NCBI RefSeq assembly: GCF_001550135.1
Contig: NZ_LRUE01000024.1
Coordinates: forward strand, 248,001 to 312,000
Length of the DNA: 64,000 nt
Direction of reading: 5' to 3'
Origin: Pseudoalteromonas shioyasakiensis
GTDB lineage: Bacteria > Pseudomonadota > Gammaproteobacteria > Enterobacterales > Alteromonadaceae
Positions 1 through 8,977 of this stretch are shown here, one piece after another. The position numbers and the translations under genes are program-made. The notes below the pieces were generated by a model. The model was given only the letters and a program-made list of their open reading frames with translations. It was not told the origin of the DNA and did no database searches. Position 1 is the first letter of the stretch. Each line of letters opens with the position of its first letter.

Positions 1-1
1 A

Positions 2-1438
2 TTACAAGGGAATGAGCGCCAATCAGTTTGGGTTTCGTTAAGTATTTCACCAATTCGTGAAGATGGTGGTGAGATCACCAGTTATGTGGCATCAGCTCAA
101 GATATTTCGTTTGTAAAAGAAAGCCAGCGTAAGATGGAGCAATTGGCTTACTTTGATACCTTAACGGGGCTTGCTAACCGTACTTTCTTCAGAATGCAGC
201 TGCGTAAATCAATGGCACTGGCTGAACGTGGCCATTATGCATTTGCCTTATTCTATTTTGACTTAGATGAATTTAAACGTATCAACGATACACTAGGGCA
301 TGATGCAGGGGATCAGTTATTAGTTGAAGTGGCTAACCGTTTGAAAAAGCGTTTGCGTACGGAAGATACAATAGCGCGTTTAGGCGGCGATGAATTCGCG
401 GTCCTGTTAAGTGGTATTGAGCATCAAACACATGCCATGGAAGTGGCTAATACGATTCAGCGCACACTTAATGAGCCAATCAAATTAGGTAACAATGAAG
501 TGATCATCAGTGCCAGTATTGGTATCACAATGGCACCATTTGATAGCCAAGAAGAAGATCAGCTACTTAAACATGCCGACCTTGCGATGTATGAAGCAAA
601 AGCGAAAGGGCGTAATACTTTCCACTTCTATAGCCAAGAGCTCAATGCTGCAGCAAACGAGCGCTTATTCATTGAAAATGAGCTTCGTACTGGTATTCGC
701 GAAGGGCAGTTTAGGGTTTATTATCAGCCACAAGTTGATTGTAGAAATAACCAAGTGGTTGGCTACGAAGCACTTATTCGTTGGTTCCATCCTAAAGAAG
801 GGATGATCCCACCAACTAAGTTTATTCCTATTGCTGAGGCAACTGGTTTAATTGTTGAATTAGGCGCATGGATACTGCAAGAAGCGTGTGAGTTTGCTGC
901 ACGTTTAGCAAGCCAAGACTTAAAGAATAATATTTCAATCAACCTGTCGGCACGTCAATTTAAAGATGCGAACTTGGTGTCGACACTGGATAAGATCATC
1001 AAGCAAACAGGTGTTGAGCCCAAACGCTTACACCTTGAGCTAACAGAAAGTATGCTGATGGGGCATGTTGAAGCAGCCATCTTACAACTGCATCAGTTAA
1101 AAGCCTTGGGTGTATCAATTTCAATCGACGACTTTGGTACTGGCTATTCTTCACTGAGTTACCTAAAACGTTTCCCTGTGGATATTTTGAAAGTTGATCG
1201 CTCGTTTGTGAAAGATATTCCACAAGACAGTAATGATATGGAAATTACCGCTGCGATTATTGCTATGGCACAAAAGCTGAAGCTTAATGTTGTTGCTGAA
1301 GGGGTAGAAACCATTGAGCAGATTGAGTTTTTACAAAACAACAACTGTTATATTGTGCAAGGTTACTACTATAGCAAGCCTATCCCTGAAGATGAGTTGC
1401 CTGCACTTTATGAACAGCTCAACTCGTTGAATTCATAA
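2..1438 (+). CDS. GGDEF-EAL cyclic-di-GMP protein, 5' end outside window
   Basis: C-terminal part of a bifunctional cyclic-di-GMP protein; the frame is open to the first bases, so the start lies upstream. The first 30 residues look like the end of a PAS sensor domain. A GGDEF domain follows with an intact ARLGGDEF active site, and an RTED inhibitory I-site sits five residues before it, so product feedback is likely. The EAL domain keeps YEALIRW, NLSARQF, ELTES, DDFGTGYSS and KVDRSF, so both synthesis and hydrolysis residues are present; which activity dominates cannot be told. An internal GTG at base 86 is only an in-frame codon, not a convincing start. A STAS/PP2C pair follows on the same strand beyond yciH, which may matter functionally. 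Confidence 0.93.
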   Translation, partial: LQGNERQSVWVSLSISPIREDGGEITSYVASAQDISFVKESQRKMEQLAYFDTLTGLANRTFFRMQLRKSMALAERGHYAFALFYFDLDEFKRINDTLGHDAGDQLLVEVANRLKKRLRTEDTIARLGGDEFAVLLSGIEHQTHAMEVANTIQRTLNEPIKLGNNEVIISASIGITMAPFDSQEEDQLLKHADLAMYEAKAKGRNTFHFYSQELNAAANERLFIENELRTGIREGQFRVYYQPQVDCRNNQVVGYEALIRWFHPKEGMIPPTKFIPIAEATGLIVELGAWILQEACEFAARLASQDLKNNISINLSARQFKDANLVSTLDKIIKQTGVEPKRLHLELTESMLMGHVEAAILQLHQLKALGVSISIDDFGTGYSSLSYLKRFPVDILKVDRSFVKDIPQDSNDMEITAAIIAMAQKLKLNVVAEGVETIEQIEFLQNNNCYIVQGYYYSKPIPEDELPALYEQLNSLNS

Positions 1439-1450
1439 AATACAGAACGC

Positions 1451-1475
1451 AAAAAAGGGGGGTGATTAGCCCCCT
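1451..1475 (-). terminator. Rho-independent terminator of yciH
   Basis: On the minus strand, a five-pair G/C stem (GGGGG against CCCCC) with a seven-base loop is followed by TTTTTT. The stem overlaps the yciH stop codon. On the plus strand it ends the GGDEF-EAL gene only weakly, because the T-run there is poor. Confidence 0.75.
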
Positions 1476-1795
1476 GCAATTTTAACTTTAAATTTTAGTC
1501 CTTCGAGAATCGCTTTTAGCTTATCTCTGTCATCACCTTGAACTTCGATGATACCGTCTTTTACTGCACCGCCTTGGCCCATTTTACTTTTAATGGTTTT
1601 GGCTAATTTTTTTAAATCATGCTGCTCGCTGTCGATACCAACAACTAACATCACGCCCTTACCTTTACGTCCTTTGGTTTGACGTTCAATGCGTAAAAAA
1701 CCGTCTTTAAAAATTTTACCTTGGCTTGGTTTACTTTCTTTAGGTTGCTCAATGCGACCCGTTGCAGTTGAATAAACTAGATTGTTATCGCTCAT
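1466..1795 (-). CDS. yciH: YciH/SUI1-family translation initiation factor-like protein
   Basis: A 109-residue protein of the bacterial SUI1 (eIF1-like) family. The conserved core is visible in the C-terminal 70 residues: KGRKGKGVMLVVGI, then KKLAKTIKSKMGQGGAVKDG, then IEVQGD. In E. coli YciH is thought to affect start-site fidelity and stress-time translation; that role is inferred here from family membership. The longest open frame starts 13 codons earlier, but the start used is the internal ATG opening MSDNNLVYS, which matches the usual family N-terminus and has a GAGAT-type ribosome site upstream. It is convergent with the GGDEF-EAL gene and divergent from the STAS gene. Confidence 0.93.
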   Translation of the reverse strand: MSDNNLVYSTATGRIEQPKESKPSQGKIFKDGFLRIERQTKGRKGKGVMLVVGIDSEQHDLKKLAKTIKSKMGQGGAVKDGIIEVQGDDRDKLKAILEGLKFKVKIAGG

Positions 1796-1928
1796 GGTAG
1801 ATCTCGTTATAGAAGCTTGGCTAAATGATAACAAATTTCATCCTAAGTGTTTTAATTTTTGGCTTATTTGTTTTAAGCGGTTATATTTAGTTAAGTATCA
1901 GGAAAGATTTGTTTATTAGGAGTTTATT

Positions 1929-2234
1929 ATGAGTTTAACGCGCAGCACTTCTGCTGATGGCGCTATATTAACTGTACAAATCAAAGGAAAATTTGATTTT
2001 AATTTGGTGCAATCTTTTCGTCAGGCGTATGCCGATCTCAACGACAATATCGATAAAGTGGTTATAGACCTTAGAGAAACAGATTACATGGACAGCTCAG
2101 CTTTAGGCATGTTGCTGAACATGAAAAAAAACCTAACAGGCAAAGTTGAAACAATTCAAATTAGTAACTGCCAACCGCAATTGAAAAAAATCCTGCAAAT
2201 CTCACGTTTTGATAAAAAGTTCGATATTGATTGA
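1929..2234 (+). CDS. STAS-domain anti-sigma factor antagonist
   Basis: A 101-residue single-domain STAS protein of the SpoIIAA/RsbV type. The phospho-acceptor loop reads YMDSSALGMLL, placing the candidate switch serine at residue 56 or 57, and the strand-helix pattern spans the whole length. In such proteins phosphorylation by an HATPase kinase and dephosphorylation by a PP2C phosphatase control binding to a partner. Both enzyme activities are encoded by the next gene, whose start overlaps this stop (TGATG), so the pair should be translated together. An AGGAG-type ribosome site precedes the ATG. The arrangement resembles HsbA of Pseudomonas and CrsA of Shewanella; equivalence is an inference. 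Confidence 0.9.
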   Translation: MSLTRSTSADGAILTVQIKGKFDFNLVQSFRQAYADLNDNIDKVVIDLRETDYMDSSALGMLLNMKKNLTGKVETIQISNCQPQLKKILQISRFDKKFDID

Positions 2235-3904
2235 TGCTTAATATTCTGGTTGTAGACGATCTTGCCTTAAATCGTCGCTTATTAACCGTGATGTTAGAGC
2301 AGCAGGGCTACCGTGTTTATACCGCTGAGAACGGTCTTGTTGCTTTAAATCTGCTCGAAGAACACACCATTGATATTGTGTTACTCGATGTCATTATGCC
2401 TGTGATGGACGGCTTTGAAACCGCAGCGATTATCAAAGAGCGCTTTAGCCAAGTTTACTTACCGATTATTTTTATTACCTCATTAGAAGACGAAGCGAGC
2501 TTTGAGCGTTGCTTATCGGTTGGTGGTGATGATTTTTTGCATAAGCCGTTTCAAGAAGTGATTCTTAACGCGAAAATTAAAGCGCATAGCCGGATCCGTA
2601 ATTTAAGCCAAAAGGCAAGAGAGCAAAATCTACAACTTGAATATCATCAAAATCAAGTCGAACGCGAACATGAAATTGTCGAACATATTTTTAATAATGC
2701 TCTTGAGAACCAACAATCTTTTCCTAAGCATTTAGATTTTCATTTATCGCCTGCGGCTATGTTTAATGGCGATATGTTTTTGGTCGCACAAAGCCCATTA
2801 GGTAGCTTATATTGCATGCTTGGTGATTTTACTGGTCATGGTTTAGCCGCTGCAGTCGGAGCTCTCCCTGCTTCAAGAGTATTTTATACCATGGTGAGTA
2901 AGGGCATGTCTGTGAGTGATATTGCCGCAGAAATCAATTCAGTATTAGGTAAGTTATTACCAGGCCACATGTTTTGTGCTGCAACCATCATAGAGCTTAG
3001 CAGTACCGGAAAAAGTATCTCGGCATGGCTAGGGGGCTTACCCGATACCTATATCATCAATCAAAGCGGTGAAGTTATTCGTACCCTTGAATCTCAACAT
3101 ATGGCACTGGGTATTTTAGAAGAAGATGAATTTGAACGTGCACTTATTCACATTGAAGTAGAAGACACATGCCGTATTGTCATGGCAACCGATGGTATCA
3201 TTGAAACGACTAGTCCACATGACGAGTACTTTGGTGAGCATCGCTTTAAAAAAGTGCTAGCCTCAAAACCTGCTATTTCTACTGAGCATGTACTTGAACG
3301 AGTCAATAAATTTGCCCGTGGTAATAAACAACAAGACGACTTGAGCCTCGTATTATTAAATTGCTTACCAATGCGCGAGCCTGAGCAAAAATCAGAGCCG
3401 CTATCCGCATTACCTTTTAATTTTTCATTGAGCCTGAACTCAAAGCAAATCAAAAGTACCGATCCGGTGCTGGAAGTTGTTGATGTAATAAGCAAAGTAG
3501 CAGGGTTGAATGCACATCGCGCTAATATCTTTTTGATACTCTCAGAAGCTTATAACAACGCTTTAGATCATGGGGTGTTAGGTCTCGACTCAGAGGTCAA
3601 AAATCAGGAAGATGGCTTTTTAATTTATTATCAACAACGTGAAGAGGCACTCGCAAATTTAACCGATGCCTTAATCATTATTGATATTCGTTATTGCCCA
3701 GAAGAACTTGCTTTATATTTTACTGTTTGCGACTCAGGAAATGGTTTTAGTAAAGAACAGGCAAATCAACAAAGCCTTGCAAGAGAGCATGGTAGAGGCT
3801 TGTGCTTGCTTGGGGAAGTAGCTTCAAAAGTGACCTTCAATAGTGCAGGCAACCAAGTCGAAATTTATTATCAATTAACAGCAAGCAGTACTAGCTCACA
3901 CTAA
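2234..3904 (+). CDS. Response regulator with PP2C phosphatase and HATPase kinase domains
   Basis: A partner-switch controller of about 556 residues. Residues 1-120 form a receiver domain with acidic pair DD at 8-9 and phospho-acceptor Asp52 (LLDVIMPVMDG). A short coiled linker leads to an RsbU/SpoIIE-type PP2C domain at about 150-370 (GDMFLV, GDFTGHGLAAAVG, MATDGIIE, DDLSLVLL). The C-terminal 140 residues form an RsbW-like HATPase with N-box SEAYNNALDHG and glycine motifs DSGNGF and HGRGLCLL. The same protein may therefore both phosphorylate and dephosphorylate the upstream STAS protein, as in HsbR (Pseudomonas) or CrsR (Shewanella). The start is the ATG overlapping the STAS stop; a TTG one codon earlier is possible but less likely. 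Confidence 0.92.
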   Translation: MLNILVVDDLALNRRLLTVMLEQQGYRVYTAENGLVALNLLEEHTIDIVLLDVIMPVMDGFETAAIIKERFSQVYLPIIFITSLEDEASFERCLSVGGDDFLHKPFQEVILNAKIKAHSRIRNLSQKAREQNLQLEYHQNQVEREHEIVEHIFNNALENQQSFPKHLDFHLSPAAMFNGDMFLVAQSPLGSLYCMLGDFTGHGLAAAVGALPASRVFYTMVSKGMSVSDIAAEINSVLGKLLPGHMFCAATIIELSSTGKSISAWLGGLPDTYIINQSGEVIRTLESQHMALGILEEDEFERALIHIEVEDTCRIVMATDGIIETTSPHDEYFGEHRFKKVLASKPAISTEHVLERVNKFARGNKQQDDLSLVLLNCLPMREPEQKSEPLSALPFNFSLSLNSKQIKSTDPVLEVVDVISKVAGLNAHRANIFLILSEAYNNALDHGVLGLDSEVKNQEDGFLIYYQQREEALANLTDALIIIDIRYCPEELALYFTVCDSGNGFSKEQANQQSLAREHGRGLCLLGEVASKVTFNSAGNQVEIYYQLTASSTSSH

Positions 3905-3949
3905 AATCGCATGTTATCATTCTGGCATTATAGATGTTTGGATGGCTAA

Positions 3950-4609
3950 ATGATTTCTAACTACTTATCGACAGCTCAGCTTAAATTACCAGAAAATTTG
4001 GTTGCTGAGCAATTATCAAACCTTGAACATTATCTTGCAGAGTCAGCTTTACCAGCAGTGCGTTGGGAGTATCAAATTCCTGAGCTAGGCGAGGGTGGTG
4101 CGTGTAGCTTGTTTGGCTACTTACAAGATGAACCATTCAAATTAAATGATTATGTTGCCGATGATGCTACCAATACTGAAAAACTGGCTAAGCTTCAACA
4201 AATTATCGATTTTGTTGTTGCCCAAACTCAAGTTGATTGGTTTGGTATTTATCAAGCGACAGAGACTAATGAAGGTTCTCAGTTATTAAAGCTGGTTTAT
4301 CATGGTGCACCGAGCCGTCCATTATTCCCGCTAACTGAAGCATTTGCTAAAGGTAGTAACAATGTTCAAGTTGCACTTTCTAAGCAAGGGCGTGTGATCA
4401 ATAACGTAGCCGATTACCTCGCACAAGGTGGTGAGTATTATACTTGCGATCCTAAGGTGAAAGCTGAGACTTGTTTACCATTATTATCAGACAAAAATGA
4501 ATGCTTAGGTATTATAGATGCAGAAGCATTTAATAATGATTTCTTTGATCAGCAAACCCTTGCATTACTTGTGGCTTGTTGTATTAAAATTCCTCAACTC
4601 TTGGTCTAA
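3950..4609 (+). CDS. GAF-domain protein
   Basis: A 219-residue soluble protein. The second half (about residues 75-215) has a GAF-like pattern: QQIIDFVVAQTQVDWFGIYQ, then a strand-rich middle, then KNECLGIIDAEAF. The first 70 residues are not recognised. Cysteines at GACSLFG, YYTCDP and ETCLPL are placed somewhat like those of free-methionine-(R)-sulfoxide reductases, a GAF family with catalytic cysteines, but the full signature is not clear, so that function is only a possibility. It follows the partner-switch gene by 45 bases and precedes an aminotransferase gene. Confidence 0.7.
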   Translation: MISNYLSTAQLKLPENLVAEQLSNLEHYLAESALPAVRWEYQIPELGEGGACSLFGYLQDEPFKLNDYVADDATNTEKLAKLQQIIDFVVAQTQVDWFGIYQATETNEGSQLLKLVYHGAPSRPLFPLTEAFAKGSNNVQVALSKQGRVINNVADYLAQGGEYYTCDPKVKAETCLPLLSDKNECLGIIDAEAFNNDFFDQQTLALLVACCIKIPQLLV

Positions 4610-4682
4610 TTTAACTAGTAATCAGGCTGGGTTTTTATGTTAAGCTAGTGGCAACGCTAACCCCTATAAAAAGAGATAGTCA

Positions 4683-5873
4683 ATGTTCTCAGAATTAAAA
4701 CCATTACCAACAGATCCTATTCTTGGCCTAATGGCGGCCTTTAAACAAGATACAAACCCAAAGAAAATCGATTTGGGTGTAGGTGTTTATAAGGATGAGC
4801 AAGGCAATACGCCTGTATTAAAAGCGGTTAAAAAAGCGGAAGCGTTTCGTTTAGAAAACGAAACCAGTAAATCGTACATTGGCTTGGCAGGTAACCTAGA
4901 TTACTGTCAAAAAATGGAAAACTTATTACTGGGTGAGCATCCAGCACTTTTAGCTAACCGTGTTCGCACTGCACAAGCACCAGGTGGTACAGGTGCATTA
5001 CGTGTTGCAGCTGAATTCATCAAGCGCTGCAACAAAGATGCGACTGTATGGGTAACTACGCCAACGTGGGCAAACCACATCAGCTTATTTGAAGCGGCGG
5101 GCTTAACAGTAAAAGAATACCCTTACTACGATTACGAAAATAAAGACCTTTTATTTGATGACATGATTAATACCCTTAAGCAAGTGCCTAAAGGTGATGT
5201 TGTGTTATTCCACGCATGTTGTCACAACCCAAGCGGCATGGATTTAAATGCTGAGCAATGGAGCACAGTTGCTGATCTTGCTGTTGAAGTTGGTTTCACG
5301 CCACTGGTTGATATTGCTTACCAAGGTTTTGGTTCAAGCCTTGAAGAAGACGCAGCGGGTCTTCGTAAATTAGCAGCAGCGGTAGATGAGCTAATCATCT
5401 GCTCTTCATGTTCGAAAAACTTCGGTTTATACCGCGAGCGTATCGGTGCATGTTCAATCATTGCTAAAGATGCAGCAACTGCTGATATCTCAAACTCTGT
5501 ATTATTAAGCGTTGTACGTAGCATCTATTCAATGCCTCCTGCACATGGTGCTGATATTGTTAGCACGATTTTAGGTAGCACTGAACTGACGCAAATGTGG
5601 CATGACGAGCTTGATGAAATGCGTAATCGTATTAATGGTTTGCGTACTTTAATCAAAGAAAGCTTAGCAGCGAAAGGCATTGAGCAAGACTTCTCATTTA
5701 TTGACCGTCAAAATGGTATGTTCTCATTCCTAGGTATTAATAAAGAGCAAATCGAGCGCTTACAAAAAGAGTACTCAATCTACATTGTTGGTTCTAGCCG
5801 TGTAAACGTTGCTGGTATCAGTGATGCAAACATTGATTACTTTGCAAATGCAGTAGCAGACGTTTGTAAGTAA
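4683..5873 (+). CDS. Aspartate/aromatic amino-acid aminotransferase
   Basis: A 396-residue class I PLP-dependent aminotransferase closely matching E. coli AspC/TyrB in length and along its sequence. It transfers amino groups between aspartate or aromatic amino acids and 2-oxoglutarate. The PLP lysine is Lys245 in SSCSKNFGLY; RTAQAPGGTGALRVAAEF, HACCHNPSGMD and DIAYQGFG are family signatures. Substrate preference (AspC or TyrB) cannot be fixed by eye, so no symbol is given. A ribosome site (AGAGAT) precedes the ATG. It appears to be transcribed alone and ends at a strong palindromic terminator. Confidence 0.94.
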   Translation: MFSELKPLPTDPILGLMAAFKQDTNPKKIDLGVGVYKDEQGNTPVLKAVKKAEAFRLENETSKSYIGLAGNLDYCQKMENLLLGEHPALLANRVRTAQAPGGTGALRVAAEFIKRCNKDATVWVTTPTWANHISLFEAAGLTVKEYPYYDYENKDLLFDDMINTLKQVPKGDVVLFHACCHNPSGMDLNAEQWSTVADLAVEVGFTPLVDIAYQGFGSSLEEDAAGLRKLAAAVDELIICSSCSKNFGLYRERIGACSIIAKDAATADISNSVLLSVVRSIYSMPPAHGADIVSTILGSTELTQMWHDELDEMRNRINGLRTLIKESLAAKGIEQDFSFIDRQNGMFSFLGINKEQIERLQKEYSIYIVGSSRVNVAGISDANIDYFANAVADVCK

Positions 5874-5888
5874 CCAGCTTTATAGCGA

Positions 5889-5920
5889 TAAAAAAAACCG
5901 CAGTGACTGCGGTTTTTTTA
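5889..5920. terminator. Bidirectional terminator between aminotransferase and anti-sigma genes
   Basis: An A-run, the stem ACCGCAGT/ACTGCGGT with a very short loop, then a T-run. It can end transcripts from both converging genes. Confidence 0.88.
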
Positions 5921-5951
5921 TGCCTGTAATATATGTTACTACGAGTAGGTA

Positions 5952-6701
5952 TTAATGCAGCCAGCGAATGGCGTCATTGATCATACTGTTGTAGCTATCA
6001 AGTGGAGCGCCAATACTCGCTATTAAGATAGTATCCGCTCGCTCACCACGGTTGATGTGACCAGCGAAACGCTCATCATTGAAATCGTCAGAGCCAGTGC
6101 CAAATGGTTGCTCTTCAGAAGGCACAATGAATACCGTCATCGGGCCAAAATCAGACTCAAATACCAAGTGCAGACCTTTTTTGCCTTGAAAGTCACAAAA
6201 CATTAAATAGGTTACTTTACCTGGTAGCTCATCTAAATGTCCGCCAATGGTGGCAAACTTTTCGTTCACATAGGCAAGGTCTATCGCTTCATGTTTATCT
6301 AGCGAGCCTATCTCATGGTATAGGTGCGCAAAGGCATGCTCACCCACGCTGTATAGCGTATGTTGTTTGTTAGTGACAAAGAACACACTAATTGCTACTA
6401 AAAACGACGCTGCAGCGGCTAAATACAGGCGATTAAAGGCAAAGCGCGACTTAGCCTCAATAATGGTGTCTAGCGGCTGCTCTGAAGGCGCTTCTTCTGC
6501 GGCATAGGTATTATCAATAATTCGCTTTGCTAAATTTTCAGGCACGGGGATGTTAAGCGCATTACTTAGTTCATCATCTAAAGCGCGCACATCATCAATA
6601 AACGCCTGTTTATCTGTGTCCTGCTCGGCAAACGCTTCAAGTTCCTTATCAATAGTGCTTGGCTCGGCGAGGATGCGGCGGCGAAACTCGAGTTCATCCA
6701 T
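5952..6701 (-). CDS. DUF3379-type membrane anti-sigma factor
   Basis: A 249-residue single-pass membrane protein, probably the anti-sigma factor for the sigma gene in front of it. The acidic, helical N-terminal 90 residues start MDELEFRRRILAEP and would face the cytoplasm; a hydrophobic segment at about 91-110 (YLAAAASFLVAISVFFV) spans the membrane; the C-terminal 130 residues would be periplasmic. The general pattern matches the DUF3379 family, commonly found next to ECF sigma genes in Alteromonadales and Vibrionales. Start and sigma stop share one base, so the two are translationally coupled. The signal it senses is unknown. Confidence 0.86.
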   Translation of the reverse strand: MDELEFRRRILAEPSTIDKELEAFAEQDTDKQAFIDDVRALDDELSNALNIPVPENLAKRIIDNTYAAEEAPSEQPLDTIIEAKSRFAFNRLYLAAAASFLVAISVFFVTNKQHTLYSVGEHAFAHLYHEIGSLDKHEAIDLAYVNEKFATIGGHLDELPGKVTYLMFCDFQGKKGLHLVFESDFGPMTVFIVPSEEQPFGTGSDDFNDERFAGHINRGERADTILIASIGAPLDSYNSMINDAIRWLH

Positions 6702-7216
6702 TAATTTGATGCTCCTCTAAGTTGATCATCATCACTGCTTAAAGCCTCTTTAAGCTGGTTTCTGGCACGGAAAAGTCGTGTCATGACAGTATTTTTATTT
6801 AAATCGAGGATCTGGGCAATTTCATCGCCAGAGCAACCCATTACTACTTGTAATAGCAATGGCTCTCGATACTCTTGTGATAACTTTCCTATTTGTCGTT
6901 GAATCACTGTTTGTTCCATTTCAGCATCAAGGGTTGTACTTTGTTCATCTACAAGGGTGTCGTTTTCAACATCGGCGTAATCAAATTGTTTACGTTCAAA
7001 GCGGCGTGCGTTCTCGCGGCGCAAAATAGTTAACAGCCAAGGTTTGACTGCTTGTTGATCTTGCAGTGAATCCAAGGCACGCCAAGCCCTCAGGAAGGTT
7101 TCCTGCACTAAGTCTTCAGCAATGTTCTGATCACGACACAACCAATACGCAAAGCGAAAAAGCTCACTGTGGTAGACATGAACCAGCGCTTCATATCGCT
7201 TTTGTTTTTCTGTCAT
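6701..7216 (-). CDS. ECF-type sigma-70 family RNA polymerase sigma factor
   Basis: A 171-residue ECF sigma factor. Region 2 is at residues 8-75 (YHSELFRFAYWLC, NIAEDLVQETFLRAW), and region 4 at about 110-160 with the helix-turn-helix SGDEIAQILDLNKNTVMTRLFRARNQL. Regions 1.1 and 3 are absent, as expected for this group. It is expressed with the DUF3379 gene downstream, which probably holds it at the membrane. Such sigma genes often control their own promoter, but I could not identify a convincing ECF promoter in the 110 bases upstream. It lies just past the end of the BatD-type operon on the same strand, separated by a terminator. Confidence 0.92.
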   Translation of the reverse strand: MTEKQKRYEALVHVYHSELFRFAYWLCRDQNIAEDLVQETFLRAWRALDSLQDQQAVKPWLLTILRRENARRFERKQFDYADVENDTLVDEQSTTLDAEMEQTVIQRQIGKLSQEYREPLLLQVVMGCSGDEIAQILDLNKNTVMTRLFRARNQLKEALSSDDDQLRGASN

Positions 7217-7265
7217 AGTAACTAAGACCTGCCTATCAGAAAAAAACTTTCTGAGATTATTATTT

Positions 7266-7302
7266 TTTTCTTAAAAAAACGGCTAATTCAAGATTAGCCG
7301 TT
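7266..7302 (-). terminator. Terminator of the MoxR/VWA/BatD operon
   Basis: Perfect stem AAACGGCTAAT/ATTAGCCGTTT with a five-base loop, followed on the minus strand by a T-rich run. It sits 25 bases after the batD-like stop. Confidence 0.85.
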
Positions 7303-7327
7303 TATATTCAACCTATTAGAATAATAG

Positions 7328-8977
7328 TTAATCGTAAAGATTTTTTAATTCAGTATCATTACTTGTCGGTTTAGTGTGCTTTGCAGCTTGGCTTAGCAAG
7401 CTGACGATTAAGCTTAAATCAACCTGTTCATCTGCTGAACTATAAAGTTTAGTGCGTAATTTAGCAATTTCATCATTAAGTTGTGTATTTTTCAGTGATG
7501 CTAGTAAACACTCGATTGCTGCAGCATTTTTACCTGTCTGCTGTTTTGCATAAAGGTTCAACGCGTTATAAAACCCTGAGCTATTGTTTTGCTTTGCAAA
7601 CTGCTTAAGCTCATTCAACGATACTGATGAACCACTGGTAGGTAATGGCTCAGCTACCGACTGTTGAGTGCGCTTTTTAATGTAAAGCACTAAGGTGATT
7701 AACCAAAGCCCATAGCCGACAATTGCCACGATAATAAGCCACACAGGGGTTGTAACTTGCGTAACGGTTTGTACATTAGTTGGTGTATCACTCTGCTCAT
7801 TAGAGCTTGCGGTTTGCGGCTCTGCGATAGCAGGAGCTGTTGGTGTGAGTGGATTTGTACTTGGCACAACAGTTAATGTACGAGCAGGTATGGTCGCATA
7901 GCTAATACGATTGATTTTAGTATTAAACCAAGGCAGCTTTATTTCAGGCAATGTGTAAGTGCCCGGCGTTTGCGGTAATAAAGCATAAGAAGCCGTTTGC
8001 TGTGAAATAACACGGCCATCACGTACCAGGTGGTTACTCTCTTTTTCATCAGGGTAACTTCTAAAACCTTGAACCTGCGGCATATCGATATCAGGAAGTT
8101 GCTCTTTAGTAACCCCCAATGCGGTTAAGGTGATAGTTCGAGTGATCGGCGTGCCAACTTCAACGGTGTCATCTTTTGGTTGCCATTGCTCATCAAGGTT
8201 AACCAGTTCACTTGGTAACCATGCACCTGTGTAGTTTTCTGGAATTGGCTTGATTTCAACATCAACATCTTCGCCCATCGCTGACACAGCCATTTGGCGA
8301 TAGTTTTGACGAATACGGCCATTGAAAACAGGTGCCGTAATAGTATTTACACCACTTTTTTGTGGCTGCACTAAGTACTCACGGGTGATCACTAAATAGC
8401 GTTTGCCATCAATTAACTCATAGTCTTCAGATTGCTTGTTAATTGGGGTTAGCTCAGCGTTTTCCATTTCTGGCGTAGTTAAGTTGCCATCAAGCAATTC
8501 TTTGTTGTTGTCTAAATACAATTTAACCGTATAAACACCGGCTTCTTGCACGTATAAGCTACTTGGCTTGATGCTTGTTTTAATGAAGGCTTCTTTATTT
8601 TGCTCTGAGGTTTGACTGCGCTTAGCTACCGTTAGCTCAATCGGTTTTGAACTGACACCAGCTACAGTAAATGCAGGGATGGTATAAGTGCCTTCTTTGC
8701 GGGTCATCAGCTTTACAGACCAGTTAGTTTGCTTACTGATTTCACCATTAATAATATTAGTGCGCGAGCTAACACTGGTTGGCCCAACAACAAAGTCTTT
8801 TAATAGCACCGAAGTGTCTGGTTGTTCGCTGTTAATAGAGTCGTCTGCTGAGATGGTTAAAACAAAAAACTCACCGGCAAGGACAGGGTTTTTATCAACA
8901 CTTGCCTGTAGCTGGGTGGCAGCCCAAAGCGGCGCTGCCGCGATTAGCAATAAACAACATAATAATCGCATTACCAT
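7328..8977 (-). CDS. BatD-like membrane protein
   Basis: A 549-residue BatD-family (oxygen-tolerance) protein, the last gene of the first MoxR operon. It has a signal peptide (about residues 1-20, ending APLWAA), a long beta-rich periplasmic part with Ig-like repeats up to about residue 400, one membrane helix at about 413-432 (VWLIIVAIVGYGLWLITLVLY), and a cytoplasmic helical tail. BatD proteins work with VWA proteins and MoxR ATPases in envelope stress or aerotolerance; the biochemical role is not settled. The start ATG overlaps the preceding stop (ATGGTAA) and has a GAGGAG ribosome site. Confidence 0.9.
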   Translation of the reverse strand: MVMRLLCCLLLIAAAPLWAATQLQASVDKNPVLAGEFFVLTISADDSINSEQPDTSVLLKDFVVGPTSVSSRTNIINGEISKQTNWSVKLMTRKEGTYTIPAFTVAGVSSKPIELTVAKRSQTSEQNKEAFIKTSIKPSSLYVQEAGVYTVKLYLDNNKELLDGNLTTPEMENAELTPINKQSEDYELIDGKRYLVITREYLVQPQKSGVNTITAPVFNGRIRQNYRQMAVSAMGEDVDVEIKPIPENYTGAWLPSELVNLDEQWQPKDDTVEVGTPITRTITLTALGVTKEQLPDIDMPQVQGFRSYPDEKESNHLVRDGRVISQQTASYALLPQTPGTYTLPEIKLPWFNTKINRISYATIPARTLTVVPSTNPLTPTAPAIAEPQTASSNEQSDTPTNVQTVTQVTTPVWLIIVAIVGYGLWLITLVLYIKKRTQQSVAEPLPTSGSSVSLNELKQFAKQNNSSGFYNALNLYAKQQTGKNAAAIECLLASLKNTQLNDEIAKLRTKLYSSADEQVDLSLIVSLLSQAAKHTKPTSNDTELKNLYD

